Shown piece after piece: positions 7,762 to 16,545 of a stretch of 64,000 nt of DNA (position 1 is the first letter of the stretch; every line of letters starts with the position of its first letter). This DNA is from Agreia sp. VKM Ac-1783. GTDB lineage: Bacteria > Actinomycetota > Actinomycetes > Actinomycetales > Microbacteriaceae. The stretch is taken from contig NZ_FXWI01000006.1 of assembly GCF_900177765.1 (NCBI RefSeq), positions 62,001 to 126,000 of the forward strand, read 5' to 3'. The notes beneath the pieces were generated by a model, which saw nothing but the letters and a program-made list of their open reading frames with translations, made no database searches and was not told where the DNA came from. Both the position numbers and the translations under genes were made by a program.

Positions 7762-9160
7762 TGTGAACGGATCGTCTCCCGTGATCGAGGCCTCGCCGCG
7801 GGTTCCGGATGCCGGTCGCGGCATCCGTCGCATCCGCGTGCCCCAGAAACTCCGCAACCTCGAGCTGTTCCTGCTCGTCGTCGCCTGCGGAATCAACGCG
7901 TTCGCCGTCGTGCTCGTGCAACTCGGGGCGATCGGCACCGTGGACTCGACGGTCATCACTCTCTGCGCAAGCCTGTCGGTGCTCGTGCTGGGCATGCACT
8001 TCGCGCTGCGCTACGTGGCGCCGAACGCCGACCCGTTCATCCTGCCCGTCGCCTCAATTCTCAACGGCATCGGCATCGCCGTGATCTACCACATCGACCT
8101 CATCAACGGCGATACGGGATGGGATTCGACCGCCATCAGGCAGGTCGTGTGGAGCGCGATCGCCCTTATCTGCGCGATCGCCGTCGTCGTCATCATTCGC
8201 AATCACCGCGTGCTGCAGCGCTACACCTACGTCTTCATGTTCGCGGCCTTTGTTCTGCTGCTGCTCCCGATGCTCCCGGGAGTCGGACAGGAGATCTTCG
8301 GCGCCCGCGTGTGGATCCACATCGGGCCGTTCTCGTTCCAGCCCGGCGAGATCGCCAAGATCCTGCTCGCGATCTTCTTTGCCGGCTTCCTCGTGCAGCG
8401 CCGCGACACCCTGTCACTCGTCGGACGCAAGATCCTCGGCGTGCGCTTTCCCCGGGCACGCGACCTCGGCCCCATCCTCGTGATCTGGGCACTCTCGATG
8501 TCGGTCATCGTCTTCCAGCGAGACCTCGGAACGGCTCTGCTCTACTTCGGCCTCTTCGTGGTCATGCTCTACGTCGCCACGGGCCGCACGAGCTGGATCC
8601 TGCTCGGAGGCGGTTTGTTCCTCGCCGGCGCGATCATCGCGAGCCAGACCCTCACCTACGTCAACGACCGCTTCAGTGCGTGGCTCGACCCGTTCAGCCA
8701 GAAGAACTACGGCGAAGACGGCGGCAGCTTCCAACTCGTGCAGGGAATCTTCGGTCTCGCCAACGGTGGATTGATCGGCACCGGCCTCGGTCGGGGCCGC
8801 CCCGACATCACACCCCTGGGGCAGAGCGACTTCATCATCTCGTCGATCGGTGAGGAGCTCGGACTCGCGGGGATCTTCGCGATCCTCTGCCTGTACCTGC
8901 TGCTCATCGCGCGCGGTCTGCGCATCAGCTTCGCGGGACATGACGACTTCGGTCGGTTGCTCGGCGTCGGACTCTCTTTCGTGATCGCCCTGCAGTGCTT
9001 CGTCGTGATCGGTGGAGTCACCCGGGTCATCCCCCTCACAGGCCTCACGACACCGTTCCTGGCCTCCGGAGGCTCATCCCTGATGGCCAACTGGATCATC
9101 GTCGCGCTGTTGCTTCGCCTGTCGGACACAGTTCGCAACCAGCCAAGGCTGGTGATCTAG
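7754..9160 (+). CDS. rodA: RodA/FtsW-family SEDS peptidoglycan glycosyltransferase
   Basis: A polytopic protein of up to 468 residues with about ten to twelve membrane spans and SEDS hallmarks: QRDLGTALLYFGLF with the conserved Asp, the loop RFSAWLDPF, and the C-terminal block GQSDFIISSIGEELG. SEDS proteins polymerise lipid II into glycan strands together with a class B penicillin-binding protein, here the next gene. The start is not fully settled: TTG at 7754 overlaps pstP by 8 bases, while GTG at 7763 follows its stop directly. By operon position this is RodA (elongation), not FtsW. Confidence 0.94.
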   Translation: MADVNGSSPVIEASPRVPDAGRGIRRIRVPQKLRNLELFLLVVACGINAFAVVLVQLGAIGTVDSTVITLCASLSVLVLGMHFALRYVAPNADPFILPVASILNGIGIAVIYHIDLINGDTGWDSTAIRQVVWSAIALICAIAVVVIIRNHRVLQRYTYVFMFAAFVLLLLPMLPGVGQEIFGARVWIHIGPFSFQPGEIAKILLAIFFAGFLVQRRDTLSLVGRKILGVRFPRARDLGPILVIWALSMSVIVFQRDLGTALLYFGLFVVMLYVATGRTSWILLGGGLFLAGAIIASQTLTYVNDRFSAWLDPFSQKNYGEDGGSFQLVQGIFGLANGGLIGTGLGRGRPDITPLGQSDFIISSIGEELGLAGIFAILCLYLLLIARGLRISFAGHDDFGRLLGVGLSFVIALQCFVVIGGVTRVIPLTGLTTPFLASGGSSLMANWIIVALLLRLSDTVRNQPRLVI

Positions 9161-9164
9161 TCCG

Positions 9165-10616
9165 ATGAGCAAAGAACTCAAACGCGTTGCGATCGTCGTT
9201 CTGCTGATGTTCGGGGCACTCTTCATCGCGACCACGAGCATCCAGTTCTTTCAGACGGATACCCTCGCCGCGGACACCCGGAACACGCGCGCCCTCTACG
9301 CCAGCTACGACGCCGAGCGCGGGCCGATCCTGGTCGACGGCCAGCCGATCGCCATGTCGGTCCCCATCGACGACGACTACAAGTTCCTGCGCACATACAC
9401 GAACGGCCCGCTGTACAGCCAGGTCACCGGCTACTACACGCTGGGCCAAGGCTCGACGGGCATCGAGAACTCTCTCGGCGACTACCTGTCGGGCACCGCC
9501 GATTCCCAGTTCCTCGCACGCATCAACAGCATCATCACGGGGCAGAAGCCCAAGGGCGCGTCCGTCGAGTTGACCATCGACCCGGTGGTTCAGCAGGCCG
9601 CATGGGATGCGCTGGGCGATCTCAAAGGCTCCGTCGTCGCCATCGAGCCGTCGACCGGTCGCATCCTGGCCATGGTGTCCAAGCCCTCGTTCGACCCGAA
9701 CACCCTCGCCGTGCACGACAAACAGGCCGTGACAGACACATATAGGACGTTGATCGACACACCGGGCGATCCTCTGATCAACCGCTCGATCGACGGCAAC
9801 CTGTATCCGCCGGGATCGACGTTCAAGATCGTCACCTCGTCGGCCGCCCTCGAAAGCGGCATCGCAGCCACCGACACGCAACCGAACCTCTCGCGCTTCC
9901 CCCTGCCAGGATCGACCAACACGGTCTCGAATGCCGGCGGCGGAACCTGCGGCGGCGGCGACACAGTCTCTCTCGAGACTGCCTTCGTCCTCTCGTGCAA
10001 CATCCCCATGGCCGAGTTCGGCGTGCAGATGGGCGACAGCACCCTCGTCGACAAGGCGAAGGCCTTCGGGTTCGACAAAGAACTCGACATACCGATGGCC
10101 GTGCAGCCCAGCACCATTCGCTCGCCCATGACCGATGACAAGCTCGCGCTGTCTTCATTCGGTCAGGACGAAGACAGGGTCACTCCTCTGCAGGTCGCGA
10201 TGTTCTCCGCCGCAGTCGCGAACAAAGGAACCATCATGAAACCGAACCTGGTCGACTCCATCACGGCGCCCGATCTGACGGTGTTGCAGCAGTTCGAACC
10301 CAAGGTCTTCGCCGACCCGATCACCTCTGCAACATCTTCGACACTTTCGCAGTTCATGGTCTCTGCGGTCGAGAATGGCGCGGCCACTAATGCAAGAATA
10401 GATGGGGTCAGCGTGGCCGGTAAGACAGGCACGGCGGAGAACGGCGAAGACGATCCGTACACTCTCTGGTTCACCGGTTTCGCCCCCGCAGACAACCCTC
10501 GGGTAGCCATCGCGGTAGTGGTGGAAGACGGCGGAGGCGAAAACCAATCCGGCTCGGGGAACTCCATCGCCGCGCCGATCGCAAAACAAGTACTTGAGGC
10601 GGTGCTGAGTAAATGA
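9165..10616 (+). CDS. pbpA: PbpA, class B penicillin-binding protein (transpeptidase)
   Basis: A 483-residue membrane-anchored transpeptidase: a cytosolic start and one span (about 8-29), a short dimerisation region, and the penicillin-binding domain with the active-site S-T-F-K (Ser218-Lys221, in YPPGSTFKIVTS), an S-C-N motif in VLSCNIPMAEFG and K-T-G at about 420-422 (AGKTGTAEN). It cross-links peptidoglycan made by the SEDS partner encoded just upstream. The ATG is 5 bases after the rodA stop and the TGA overlaps the next start (ATGA), so rodA, pbpA and pknA are translationally coupled. Confidence 0.96.
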   Translation: MSKELKRVAIVVLLMFGALFIATTSIQFFQTDTLAADTRNTRALYASYDAERGPILVDGQPIAMSVPIDDDYKFLRTYTNGPLYSQVTGYYTLGQGSTGIENSLGDYLSGTADSQFLARINSIITGQKPKGASVELTIDPVVQQAAWDALGDLKGSVVAIEPSTGRILAMVSKPSFDPNTLAVHDKQAVTDTYRTLIDTPGDPLINRSIDGNLYPPGSTFKIVTSSAALESGIAATDTQPNLSRFPLPGSTNTVSNAGGGTCGGGDTVSLETAFVLSCNIPMAEFGVQMGDSTLVDKAKAFGFDKELDIPMAVQPSTIRSPMTDDKLALSSFGQDEDRVTPLQVAMFSAAVANKGTIMKPNLVDSITAPDLTVLQQFEPKVFADPITSATSSTLSQFMVSAVENGAATNARIDGVSVAGKTGTAENGEDDPYTLWFTGFAPADNPRVAIAVVVEDGGGENQSGSGNSIAAPIAKQVLEAVLSK

Positions 10617-12424
10617 GACCCACAGCAGGGCTCACCTTCGGGGGGCGCTACGAACTCTCCAGTCGCATTGCGATCGGAGGCATGGGCGAGGTCTGGAAAG
10701 CCACCGACCTGGTCATCGGTCGGACCGTCGCGATCAAGATCCTCAAGGACGAATACCTCGGAGATCCGGGCTTCCTCGAGCGCTTCCGCGCCGAGGCGCG
10801 GCACGCCGCACTGGTAAACCACGAAGGCATCGCCAACGTCTTCGACTACGGAGAAGAAGAGGGCAGCGCCTACCTCGTCATGGAACTCGTTCCCGGCGAG
10901 GCGCTCTCCACCATCCTCGAGCGCGAGCATGTGCTCTCGACCGACCGCGTGCTCGACATCGTGGCGCAGACCGCGTCTGCACTGCAGGCCGCACACGCCG
11001 CGGGCCTCGTTCACCGAGACATCAAGCCGGGCAACCTCCTGATCACTCCCGATGGCCGGGTCAAGATCACCGACTTCGGCATCGCGCGCATCGCCGATCA
11101 GGTTCCCCTCACCGCCACGGGTCAGGTCATGGGAACGGTGCAGTACCTGTCGCCCGAGCAGGCGTCGGGTCAGTCGGCATCGCCGACCACCGACGTGTAC
11201 TCGCTCGGAATCGTCGCTTACGAATGCCTCGCCGGCAAGCGTCCATTCACCGGCGAATCGCAGGTCGCCATTGCCATGGCACAGATCAACGAGACGCCTC
11301 CCGATCTGCCGATCACGGTGGCGGAGCCGGTGCGCAACCTGGTTCTCTCGTGCATCGCCAAGAAGCCCGAAGACCGTCCGTCATCGACCGCCAACCTCGC
11401 CCGCGCCGCCACGGCCCTGCGTCGTGGCGACATCGCGGCTGCGGCCGCCGCAGTACCGGCGGTTCTCGGCGGACGAGCCGCCCCGCAGACCCAGGCCACC
11501 AGCCTGATGCCGACGGCCAACACTGTCGCCTACGGCGCGACGCAGGCCACGACCGTGATCGGTGCGGCCGGTGGCGTCGACGGGCTCCCGCCCATCGACG
11601 CAGAAGGCGCCACTGGCGTCGAAGAAAAGAAGAAGAAGCGCAGCCCCTGGACGTGGCCACTCATCGTTCTCATCGCCATCCTCGTTCTCGTGTTGGGCGG
11701 AATCATCACCGCGCTGGTCATCGGCCAGAACGGATCGAACAACGTTCCGGTGACGACGAGCTCCTCGGCTCCCCCCACCAAAGACACGCCGACTCCCAAA
11801 CCCAGCACCCCCACTCCGACACCGACGGCGAACACTGTCGCGATCCCCGAGAGCGAACTCGTCGGCAAGACGTTCGACGAGGCGGCGGCCATCCTCGACG
11901 GGCTCAACTTCGAACTGAGCGCATCGAACGTCACGGGAACTGCGGCAACCTCCGCGGAGCAGGTAGGAACCGTCTACAAAGTGAACCCGGTCGGCAACGT
12001 CCAGCGCGGAACCAAGATCGAACTCACCGTCTATGGCCCGCTGCCCACGGTGAACGCGCCTACGACGGCACCGAAGCTCGTCAGCGTCGATGCTCCGACT
12101 CCTCCGCCCTCTGGCCAGGTTCCTGCGGGCACCGGTTCGTTCACGGTCTCGTGGAGTGCGTACAGCTGCCCGTCGGGAACCAGCCTCGGCGCGTACTCGA
12201 TCGTGGCCACCAACGCCACGGTTCTGAGCGAGCCGGGCATCGGCACCCAGGCCACTCTTCAGGCAACCGCCGCCGGCCCGGTGACGGTCGCCTACACCGT
12301 CACCTGCTCCGGAATCGTCTCGCCCGCATCCCCTGCGCTCAGTCTCACGGCGCAGGCGCCGCCTACCACCGCGCCGAACGGCAACGGAAACGGCACGGGG
12401 AACGGCACCGGCACCGGCGGCTGA
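10613..12424 (+). CDS. pknA: PknA-type Ser/Thr protein kinase with an extracytoplasmic PASTA-like domain
   Basis: A 603-residue transmembrane kinase. The kinase domain (about 12-270) has the glycine loop GGMGEVWKA, catalytic Lys42 (VAIKIL), HRDIKPGN (134-141), DFG (154-156) and the SPEQ substrate motif. A KKKKR stretch precedes a membrane span (about 349-371). Outside lie a Thr/Pro linker, one PASTA-like module (about 409-476), a fibronectin/Ig-like stretch and a Gly/Asn/Thr tail. It phosphorylates cell-wall and division proteins in related species. Mycobacterial PknA lacks PASTA, so the added outer domain is notable. It lies between pbpA (4-base overlap) and pknB. Confidence 0.95.
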   Translation: MRPTAGLTFGGRYELSSRIAIGGMGEVWKATDLVIGRTVAIKILKDEYLGDPGFLERFRAEARHAALVNHEGIANVFDYGEEEGSAYLVMELVPGEALSTILEREHVLSTDRVLDIVAQTASALQAAHAAGLVHRDIKPGNLLITPDGRVKITDFGIARIADQVPLTATGQVMGTVQYLSPEQASGQSASPTTDVYSLGIVAYECLAGKRPFTGESQVAIAMAQINETPPDLPITVAEPVRNLVLSCIAKKPEDRPSSTANLARAATALRRGDIAAAAAAVPAVLGGRAAPQTQATSLMPTANTVAYGATQATTVIGAAGGVDGLPPIDAEGATGVEEKKKKRSPWTWPLIVLIAILVLVLGGIITALVIGQNGSNNVPVTTSSSAPPTKDTPTPKPSTPTPTPTANTVAIPESELVGKTFDEAAAILDGLNFELSASNVTGTAATSAEQVGTVYKVNPVGNVQRGTKIELTVYGPLPTVNAPTTAPKLVSVDAPTPPPSGQVPAGTGSFTVSWSAYSCPSGTSLGAYSIVATNATVLSEPGIGTQATLQATAAGPVTVAYTVTCSGIVSPASPALSLTAQAPPTTAPNGNGNGTGNGTGTGG

Positions 12425-12487
12425 GTCACAACCAGCCTGTGCACCTAGACTGAGAAGCCCCCGCCCCACCGACCATGGAGTATCACT

Positions 12488-14194
12488 GTGACCGATGAAC
12501 ATCGCCTGCTTGCCGGGCGGTATCGAATCGGAGAAGTCATCGGCCGCGGGGGCATGGCCAATGTCTACTCAGGAAGAGACGAGCGACTCGGGCGACAGGT
12601 AGCGATCAAGCTCCTGCGCTCGTCTCTGGCGAGCGATCCGGTGTTCCGCACGCGGTTCAAGCAGGAGGCTCAGGCCGCGTCACGCATGGCGCACCCCACT
12701 ATCGTGCGCGTGTTCGACGCGGGCGAAGAGAAGGTACGCGAACCCGGCGGCTTCGAAGGCGTCGTACCGTTCATCGTCATGGAGTACGTCGAGGGACGTC
12801 TGCTCAAGGACATCATCAAAGAGGGTCCGGTCGCGCCCGCCGAGGCGATCCGCATCACCGAGGGAATCCTCACCGCGCTCGAGTACTCGCACCGTGCAGG
12901 GGTCGTCCACCGCGACATCAAGCCCGGCAACATCATGCTCACCACCTCTGGCCAGGTCAAGGTCATGGACTTCGGTATCGCCCGCGCGATCTCCGATTCA
13001 TCCGCAACCGTGGCGCAGACGACCGCGATCCTGGGCACTGCGCAATATTTCTCGCCCGAGCAGGCGCGGGGCGAGTCCGTCGACGCGCGCACCGACCTCT
13101 ACTCGACCGGTGTCGTTCTGTTCGAGTTGCTGACGGGCCAGGCTCCCTTCCGCGGCGACACGCCCGTGGCCGTGGCCTATCAGCATGTAAGCGAGACCCC
13201 TCCGGTACCGTCGTCGATCAACCCCGCCATCTCGCCCGCGATCGATCGCGTCGTTCTTCACGCGCTCACCAAAGACCGTTTCTCCCGTTTCCAGTCGTCG
13301 GCCGAGTTCCGCTCCGATCTCCAGGTCGCCGGCGCGGGCAAGATTCCCTCGAAGCGTCCACCGGTCGAAGACTTCCAGTCGTCGCTCTTCGGAGCCCCTC
13401 CGAGCCTGACCGCCGCATCAGATTCTGCTCTCACGCAGCTCGCCGGCGACGACGACTACGCGGTCCGCACGCAGTCGAGGCCGCCCGTGGTGTGGATCTG
13501 GGCGGGAATCGCCAGCGTCGCGGTGATCATCATCGCTATCGTCTTCTGGATCTTCACGCTCCAGCCCACGACGATCGTTCCCAACAACTCGATCACGGTG
13601 CCCAATGTGGCCGGCCAGACGTTCGATGCGGCTGACAGCACGTTGCAACAGGTGGGCCTCGTGACAGCCCGCCAAGACATCTTCGACCCTGATATTCCGG
13701 AGGGTCGTGTCATCCGCACCGACCCCGAGCCAGGAACGGTACTGAACCAGAACTCCGACCTGGTGATCGACGTCTATGTCTCTCTGGGCAAGCAGACCGT
13801 GTCGATTCCGGATGAGACGGGCAAGCCCGACGCGGAGGCGACGCAGGCTCTCACCGCTTTGGGACTGAGCGTGGGCACCACGACGAAAGAGAACCACGCC
13901 ACGGCTCCGACCGATACGGTCATCCGCACGACTCCCGCAGCGGGCACCGCGAGCTTTGTCGGAGACTCGGTGGACCTCGTGATCTCGTCTGGACTCGTCA
14001 CTGTTCCCGACGTCACGGGCCAGCCGCTCAACGTGGCGAGCACGACCCTGCAAGACCTCGCCCTTCAGGTGAGCGTCGATGGAGATCCTGGCTGCAAGAC
14101 CGTCGCAGGAAACCCGGTTTCGGGCCAGTCGGTCGCGGCGGGAGATGCCCCACAGAAGTCGGCCATCGCCATCCGGTATTGCACAGGCGCGTAG
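12488..14194 (+). CDS. pknB: PknB, PASTA-domain Ser/Thr protein kinase
   Basis: A 568-residue kinase: catalytic domain (about 10-275) with IGRGGMANVYSG, Lys41, HRDIKPGN (141-148) and DFG (161-163), juxtamembrane linker, one membrane span (about 335-357) and three extracytoplasmic PASTA modules (about 369-437, 438-505, 506-566), which bind muropeptides or lipid II in this family. It regulates growth and peptidoglycan synthesis. The GTG start has GGAG seven bases upstream. It is 63 bases after pknA and is the last gene of the operon, converging on the leftward amidotransferase gene 20 bases away. Confidence 0.96.
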   Translation: MTDEHRLLAGRYRIGEVIGRGGMANVYSGRDERLGRQVAIKLLRSSLASDPVFRTRFKQEAQAASRMAHPTIVRVFDAGEEKVREPGGFEGVVPFIVMEYVEGRLLKDIIKEGPVAPAEAIRITEGILTALEYSHRAGVVHRDIKPGNIMLTTSGQVKVMDFGIARAISDSSATVAQTTAILGTAQYFSPEQARGESVDARTDLYSTGVVLFELLTGQAPFRGDTPVAVAYQHVSETPPVPSSINPAISPAIDRVVLHALTKDRFSRFQSSAEFRSDLQVAGAGKIPSKRPPVEDFQSSLFGAPPSLTAASDSALTQLAGDDDYAVRTQSRPPVVWIWAGIASVAVIIIAIVFWIFTLQPTTIVPNNSITVPNVAGQTFDAADSTLQQVGLVTARQDIFDPDIPEGRVIRTDPEPGTVLNQNSDLVIDVYVSLGKQTVSIPDETGKPDAEATQALTALGLSVGTTTKENHATAPTDTVIRTTPAAGTASFVGDSVDLVISSGLVTVPDVTGQPLNVASTTLQDLALQVSVDGDPGCKTVAGNPVSGQSVAAGDAPQKSAIAIRYCTGA

Positions 14195-14214
14195 CGCCCG
14201 ACGCAGCCCTTCGT

Positions 14215-14853
14215 CTAGCTCGTGCGCATGAGCGGGCTGAGGCTACGCGCCGCTTCTGGCGCGCCCTCAAGACCCGCGGCACCGAGCCAGTTGCCGAGCA
14301 TGCGGTAACCGCCCTCGGTCAGAACCGACTCGGGGTGGAACTGCACCCCGAATACCGGCGCCTCTGCATGGCGGAGACCCATGATGACGCCACCCTTCGT
14401 ACGGCTCGTCACGATGAGCTCAGCAGGCACCGTTCCGTCGACGACGGCGAGGGAGTGGTATCGCGTAGCCGTGAAGGGATCGGACACACCGTCGTAGAAC
14501 GAGCTGCCGTCGTGCTCGATGAGGCTCGTCTTGCCGTGCATCAATTCGTCGGCGTACGTCACCGTGGCGCCGAGCGCTTCAGCGATGGCCTGATGCCCTA
14601 GGCAGACACCGAGGAGCGGTGTACCCGAGGCGAGCGCCGCGTACACAACGGGAATGGAGACGCCCGCGTCGTGCGGAGTACCCGGACCGGGCGAGACGAG
14701 AACGGCGTCGTAGTCCGCGATGCGCGCGGAGGCGTCGGCCGACGAGAAGTCGTCGTTGCGCACGACCTCGGTCTCGGCCCCGAGCTGCAGGAGGTATCCG
14801 TTCAGCGTGTAGACGAAGCTGTCGTAGTTGTCGATGACGAGAACGCGCGTCAT
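14215..14853 (-). CDS. Class I glutamine amidotransferase, anthranilate/aminodeoxychorismate synthase component II (TrpG/PabA)
   Basis: A 212-residue enzyme with the glutaminase triad: nucleophile Cys84 in GVCLGHQAI and His173/Glu175 in FHPES. The N terminus VLVIDNYDSFVYTLN is typical of TrpG/PabA. It supplies ammonia from glutamine for p-aminobenzoate (folate) and possibly anthranilate (tryptophan) synthesis; one protein often serves both, and no synthase component I is in the window, so I give no symbol. The ATG at 14853 is chosen over an upstream start lying in the preceding small gene; it overlaps that gene's stop (ATGA). Its place next to pknB is conserved in Actinobacteria. Confidence 0.93.
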   Translation of the reverse strand: MTRVLVIDNYDSFVYTLNGYLLQLGAETEVVRNDDFSSADASARIADYDAVLVSPGPGTPHDAGVSIPVVYAALASGTPLLGVCLGHQAIAEALGATVTYADELMHGKTSLIEHDGSSFYDGVSDPFTATRYHSLAVVDGTVPAELIVTSRTKGGVIMGLRHAEAPVFGVQFHPESVLTEGGYRMLGNWLGAAGLEGAPEAARSLSPLMRTS

Positions 14854-15011
14854 CGGTCGACGGTGACTTCCTGCGTGGGGGTGATCAGCACGTCGATCCA
14901 CGGGAAGACCCAGGCGGCGAGCACGAAGACGACCGCAGCGACCATGATCAGAACGAAAACGATGCGCAGCCACACGGGCCCGGGCAGAACTCTCCAGAGA
15001 GCGGCGTACAT
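14850..15011 (-). CDS. Small single-pass membrane protein (53 residues)
   Basis: A short open frame of 54 codons from ATG at 15011 to TGA at 14850. The product begins MYAALWRVLPGPVWLR, has one hydrophobic span (about 17-39) and ends with a short polar tail. It starts one base after the sortase stop (TGATATG) and its stop overlaps the next start, so it fills the gap exactly and is probably translated as part of a sortase-small protein-amidotransferase operon. Short membrane proteins occur at this place in related genomes, but I cannot name a family and assign no function. Confidence 0.7.
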   Translation of the reverse strand: MYAALWRVLPGPVWLRIVFVLIMVAAVVFVLAAWVFPWIDVLITPTQEVTVDR

Positions 15012-15012
15012 A

Positions 15013-16098
15013 TCAGTTCCCCGATCCGACGACAGATGCGATCTCAGCGGGCGGTCCAGCAGAACGGGGCTGCCACGACTCGAATGCTCCGTAGGCGATG
15101 ATGCGCTCCGATGCGATGTACAGCGGATTGCAGCTCGTGAGCGTGATCAGGCGGTCGACGGCGGTCGCACCCTCCACCTGGGGAACCGGATCGATGACGC
15201 CCACGCCGTACGGAGTCACGTATTCCGTGTCGCGGTAGCGGTAGGTGTACCAGCCGTCTTGCGTCTCGACGTAGATGGGATCACCGATCTGCAGTTCGTT
15301 GATCTTGATGAACGCGCTGCCCCATCCGTCGCGGTGAGCGGCGACGGCGAAGTTACCGACCTCACCCGGCATCTGGGTGTCTTCGTAGTGGCCGGCGCCT
15401 CCCTTATTGAGCACCGTATGCGGGTCGACTCCCTCAGAGATCGTTCGCTTGAAGTCGGCGCCAAACCGGGGAACGTAGAGAATCGCGAAATCGCTGCCGG
15501 CCGACGGTGAACCCATGACGGCGGGATCGCCGTAGTTCACGGGTGCCGCAGCGGCATCCGGCGTGGTGGGAGTGGGGGTCGGGGTCGTTCCGGTGACGAC
15601 CGGGAGCTTCCAGTCGTCGGCCAGGGACGAAGCGTCGGACGTTTGCTCGTTGGTCAACACGATGCTGTTCCACCACAGCTGCCACCCCAGGAACAGGAGC
15701 ACGAACACGCCCGCCGTAATCAACAGCTCGCCGAAAACCCCCACCACTTTCGTCGCGAAAGTGCGCTTCACCGGTGGGCGCGGTGCCGTCTTGGCGGCAC
15801 GATTCTTCGACCTCGACGGGCGAGCGGATGCGGCTTCGCCGTCGGCGACCGCAGGTTCGTCGCCGGATGCGGGCGGCACGGAGGCGGCGACGTCGTCCAG
15901 ATCCGAATGAGGGGTGGTCGACGCGGCGGGTGTGGGCTCCCCCGTCTGGGCAGCGTCGGGCTGCTGCGTCGACTCGGGTTGCTGCGTCGACGAGGACGAG
16001 TTCTTCAACGCTTCTTGCTCGGCTTTTCGCGCCTCGCGACGTGACAGAGGCGTGGCATCAGAACCTGGCTGAATATCCCCCGGCTGGTATTCGGTCAT
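15013..16098 (-). CDS. Class E sortase
   Basis: A 361-residue membrane-anchored transpeptidase: a long, disordered cytosolic region (1-112) rich in Gln, Ser, Pro and Ala with a repeated STQQPE/STQQPD segment, one membrane span (about 118-145) and the sortase domain. Catalytic residues are His255 (AAHRDGWG), Cys323 (TLTSC) and Arg332 (ASERI). Class E sortases of high-GC Gram-positives attach proteins with LAxTG-like signals to the cell wall; no such substrate is seen in this window. It heads a leftward operon with a small membrane protein and the glutamine amidotransferase, divergent from crgA. Confidence 0.93.
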   Translation of the reverse strand: MTEYQPGDIQPGSDATPLSRREARKAEQEALKNSSSSTQQPESTQQPDAAQTGEPTPAASTTPHSDLDDVAASVPPASGDEPAVADGEAASARPSRSKNRAAKTAPRPPVKRTFATKVVGVFGELLITAGVFVLLFLGWQLWWNSIVLTNEQTSDASSLADDWKLPVVTGTTPTPTPTTPDAAAAPVNYGDPAVMGSPSAGSDFAILYVPRFGADFKRTISEGVDPHTVLNKGGAGHYEDTQMPGEVGNFAVAAHRDGWGSAFIKINELQIGDPIYVETQDGWYTYRYRDTEYVTPYGVGVIDPVPQVEGATAVDRLITLTSCNPLYIASERIIAYGAFESWQPRSAGPPAEIASVVGSGN

Positions 16099-16166
16099 TG
16101 TTGCATTGTAAGCGGTCGATGCGGGCCTTTGCCCTGACAGCCAAGCCGTTACTAAGCATTCCGGGC

Positions 16167-16172
16167 TAGAAT
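16167..16172 (+). promoter_or_regulatory. Candidate -10 element of a leaderless crgA promoter
   Basis: TAGAAT at 16167-16172 ends 7 bases before the crgA ATG. No ribosome binding site lies between, and no good -35 box is visible. A transcript starting at or next to the ATG would be leaderless, which is common in Actinobacteria. This is inference from spacing alone. Confidence 0.4.
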
Positions 16173-16179
16173 CTCCCCT

Positions 16180-16437
16180 ATGGCCCGCGAGAAGACCCGT
16201 TCACCCCGTTCCGAAGTCGCAAAGACTGCTACCCGAAGCGGAGATGAGTCGACCAAGCCGAACCCGGTGTGGTTCAAGCCGGTCATGTTCGGCTTTATGC
16301 TCGTCGGTCTCGCCTGGATCATCACGTTCTACGTGAGCCAGGCCAAGTTCCCGATCGCCGACCTGGGCGGCGGCAACATTCTCATCGGATTCGGAATCGC
16401 CTTCATCGGCTTCCTGATGACCACTCGGTGGCGCTGA
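16180..16437 (+). CDS. crgA: CrgA, divisome-associated membrane protein
   Basis: An 85-residue protein with a basic, polar N terminus (about 1-30) and two membrane spans (about 33-53 and 62-80), ending in TTRWR. The motif NPVWFKPVMFGFMLVGLAWI is characteristic of CrgA (formerly WhiP), which interacts with FtsZ, FtsQ, FtsI and CwsA in mycobacteria and delays division in Streptomyces. Its place between the sortase/kinase region and the rhomboid gene matches other Actinobacteria. It is a single-gene transcript divergent from the sortase operon. Confidence 0.95.
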   Translation: MAREKTRSPRSEVAKTATRSGDESTKPNPVWFKPVMFGFMLVGLAWIITFYVSQAKFPIADLGGGNILIGFGIAFIGFLMTTRWR

Positions 16438-16456
16438 CCAGTTCTTCTCCACTGCC

Positions 16457-16506
16457 TGTGGATAACTAGGAATTACATCCGTGTAATTATCCCCAACTGT
16501 GGATAA
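16457..16506. promoter_or_regulatory. Two perfect DnaA-box sequences downstream of crgA
   Basis: TGTGGATAA (complement TTATCCACA) occurs at 16457-16465 and again at 16498-16506, in the same orientation 41 bp apart, between the convergent crgA and rhomboid genes. The stretch between is AT-rich for this genome and includes GTGTAATTAT. They may titrate DnaA; there is no other sign of an origin here. Confidence 0.6.
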
Positions 16507-16545
16507 CCCTGTTAATAACTTCTGCAGCAGGGCGCGGAAAGTCGC

